Below, piece by piece: positions 48,553 to 49,934 of a stretch of DNA of 49,934 bases. Both the position numbers and the translations under genes were made by a program. The DNA is from CAG-791 sp963591995 (GTDB lineage Bacteria; Bacillota; Clostridia; Lachnospirales; Lachnospiraceae). Each line of letters begins with the position of its first letter. The first letter of the stretch is position 1. The notes under the pieces are model-generated. The model was not told the DNA's origin and made no database searches. It saw nothing but the letters and a program-made list of their open reading frames with translations. The stretch lies in assembly GCA_963591995.1 (NCBI GenBank), contig CAVAUJ010000012.1, forward strand, positions 1 to 49,934. Reading direction: 5' to 3'.

Positions 48553-49803
48553 ATGGAAAAAGAGAAGGTTGTACTGGCTTATTCCGGCGGACTGGATACG
48601 ACATGTATCATTCCCTGGCTGAAGGAGAATTACAATTATGATGTTGTCTGCGTCTGCATCAACGTAGGGCAGGAGCAGGAGCTGGAGGGTCTCGAGGAGC
48701 GGGCCAAGTATTGCGGCGCCGACAAGCTCTACATTCTGGACGTGATCGATGAGTTCTGCGACGAGTATGTGGCACCCTGCATTCAGGCACATGCCGTATA
48801 TGAGAACAAATATCTCATCGGCACCTCCATGGCGCGTCCTCTGATCGCCAAGAAGCTCGTGGAGATCGCCCGCAAGGAGGGCGCTGTTGCCATCTGCCAC
48901 GGCGCAACCGGCAAGGGCAATGACCAGATTCGCTTCGAGCTGGGCATCAAGGCCCTCGCTCCCGACATCCGCATCATCGCCGCATGGCGTGATCCCAACT
49001 GGAAGCTGGATTCCCGCGAGTCCGAGATCGAGTATGCACACCAGCACGGCATCGACCTGCCCTTCTCGATGGATGAGAGCTACAGCCGTGACCGCAACCT
49101 CTGGCACATCAGCCACGAGGGACTTGAGCTGGAGGATCCCTCCAACGAGCCCAACTACGAGCATCTGCTGGTTCTGTCCACCACCCCGCAGAAGGCTCCC
49201 GACAAGACCACCTATCTGACCATCGATTTTGAAAAGGGTCTGCCGGTTGCCGTCGACGGACAGAAGATGAAGCTCTCCGACATCGTCCGCAAGCTCAACA
49301 AGATCGGCGGCGAGAACGGCATCGGCATCGTCGACATCGTCGAGAACCGCGTGGTCGGCATGAAGAGCCGCGGCGTCTATGAGACTCCCGGCGGAACCAT
49401 CCTCTACGAGGCACACCAGCAGCTCGAGGAGCTGATCCTCGACCGCGAGACCTATGCGCTGAAGGAAGAGATCGGCAGCAAATTCGCCAGCCTGATCTAC
49501 GAGGGCAAGTGGTTCTCTCCTCTGCGCGAGGCAGAGCAGGCCTTCATCGAGAGCACGCAGCGTTATGTCACCGGTACCGTCAAGCTCGGGCTCTACAAGG
49601 GCAACATCATCCGCGCCGGCGAGACCTCTCCGTATTCCATGTACAACGAGAGCATCGCTTCCTTCAAGACCGGCGATATGTACGACCACACCGATGCACG
49701 CGGCTTCATCAACCTCTTCGGCCTTTCCACAAAGGTCCGCGCACTCAAGATGCAGGAGGTTGCCAGAAAAGAAGGCGTGAAGAACTGGCAGGATCTCCTG
49801 TAA
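48553..49803 (+). CDS. argG: Argininosuccinate synthase
   Basis: A 416-residue ATP-dependent ligase that joins citrulline and aspartate. The ATP-pyrophosphatase P-loop is VVLAYSGGLDTTCIIPWLKE at the N-terminus. Other motifs: YLIGTSMARPLIAKKLVEIA, GAVAICHGATGKGNDQIRFE, IAAWRDPNWKLDSRESEIEY, DESYSRDRNLWHISHEGLEL and MKSRGVYETPGGTILYEAHQ. The ATG at 48553 has AGGAAAGG upstream. Codon bias is strong. The last 34 bases including the stop codon are duplicated immediately downstream. A terminator follows. argH is not in the window. Confidence 0.98.
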   Translation: MEKEKVVLAYSGGLDTTCIIPWLKENYNYDVVCVCINVGQEQELEGLEERAKYCGADKLYILDVIDEFCDEYVAPCIQAHAVYENKYLIGTSMARPLIAKKLVEIARKEGAVAICHGATGKGNDQIRFELGIKALAPDIRIIAAWRDPNWKLDSRESEIEYAHQHGIDLPFSMDESYSRDRNLWHISHEGLELEDPSNEPNYEHLLVLSTTPQKAPDKTTYLTIDFEKGLPVAVDGQKMKLSDIVRKLNKIGGENGIGIVDIVENRVVGMKSRGVYETPGGTILYEAHQQLEELILDRETYALKEEIGSKFASLIYEGKWFSPLREAEQAFIESTQRYVTGTVKLGLYKGNIIRAGETSPYSMYNESIASFKTGDMYDHTDARGFINLFGLSTKVRALKMQEVARKEGVKNWQDLL

Positions 49804-49838
49804 AGAAGACGTGAAGAACCGGCAGGATCTCCTGTAAG
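49771..49838. repeat. argG: 34-bp tandem duplication of the argG 3-prime end
   Basis: 49771-49804 (the last ten codons, stop codon and one base) is repeated at 49805-49838 with 31 of 34 positions the same. The second copy, outside the gene, still reads as EDVKNRQDLL-stop in the same register. Confidence 0.92.
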
Positions 49839-49840
49839 GA

Positions 49841-49879
49841 AGACGCCTCCGTCCCTCTCCCGGGACGGAGGCGTCTTTT
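49841..49879 (+). terminator. Terminator of argG
   Basis: A perfect 15-bp stem, AGACGCCTCCGTCCC (49841-49855) with GGGACGGAGGCGTCT (49862-49876), followed by TTTTGG. Confidence 0.88.
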
Positions 49880-49880
49880 G

Positions 49881-49928
49881 GTGTCAAAAAACGTAGGCGT
49901 AGCGGGCTACGCTGAGGATTTTTGACAC
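49881..49928. repeat. GTGTCAAAAAACG palindromic repeat, full copy
   Basis: A 48-base element with outer arms GTGTCAAAAA (49881-49890) and TTTTTGACAC (49919-49928) and an inner perfect hairpin GCGTAGC-GG-GCTACGC (49897-49912). A partial copy lies at 27428-27459 in inverse orientation. It follows the argG terminator directly. Confidence 0.85.
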
Positions 49929-49934
49929 GTGCAA

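Overview
The window looks like chromosomal core DNA from a high-GC, Gram-positive anaerobe of the Clostridia, most likely Lachnospiraceae. The evidence is a very large two-ATPase acyl-CoA dehydratase activase, a cytidylate kinase fused to IspH, GerMN and LCP envelope proteins, a BaiN-type flavoprotein, strong AGGAGG-type ribosome binding sites and sigma-A-type promoters. There is no ribosomal RNA or tRNA, no insertion sequence, no integrase and no CRISPR array. Genus and species cannot be read from the sequence alone.

Layout. 1-410: no protein gene, but a hairpin-dense stretch that is probably a structured RNA. 411-2734 (minus): a rhomboid-like protein without the protease motif, a truncated sigma-70-like protein and a small unknown protein. 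2961-7211 (plus): a 1416-residue activase with its own promoter and terminator. 7457-12199 (minus): holA, a DUF1653 protein, a glycosyltransferase and glyA, preceded by a small XRE regulator that faces a second XRE regulator (12359-12967, plus) across shared operator-like half-sites. 13144-19047 (minus): LCP protein, BaiN-like flavoprotein, cmk-ispH fusion and ribosomal protein S1, nearly all touching or overlapping. 19325-20452 (plus): a membrane acyltransferase. 20552-23862 (minus): the glycolytic operon gap-pgk-tpiA. 24149-25105 (plus): a PHP phosphatase. 25131-27415 (minus): a PHP-HAD fusion coupled to maf. 27523-30852 (minus): an AT-richer three-gene block of a membrane protein, a macrodomain protein and an ADP-ribosylglycohydrolase. 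31107-34102 (plus): an HTH-UDP-glucose dehydrogenase fusion and a UDP-glucuronate-type epimerase, separated by a striking array of paired hairpins. 34200-41392 (minus): comEA, a two-component system, a GerMN lipoprotein, a small membrane protein and comEC. 41521-48248 (minus) and 48553-49803 (plus): the arginine genes argC, a GNAT gene, argJ, argB, argD and an orphan solute-binding protein, with argG divergent.

Functional themes. The arginine genes cover the cyclic acetyl pathway from glutamate to N-acetylornithine and recycling of the acetyl group, plus argininosuccinate synthase. A shared argC/argG control region carries ARG-box-like AT-rich sites. The two sugar-nucleotide enzymes would convert UDP-glucose to UDP-glucuronate and then UDP-galacturonate, for surface polysaccharide. 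The ADP-ribose block (macrodomain plus ADP-ribosylglycohydrolase plus membrane partner) is the best candidate for an undescribed multi-gene system, though its role is inference.

The most unusual structure is in the repeats. Three separate families of short palindromic repeats occur with compensatory or highly conserved stems: an array of three paired-hairpin units at 32664-32880; a 68-bp element at 34135-34202 and 45320-45387 that supplies the stop codon of two unrelated genes; and an element at 27428-27459 and 49881-49928. There are also many in-frame tandem repeats of 12, 15, 36 and 45 bp inside linkers, and a tandem duplication of the end of argG.
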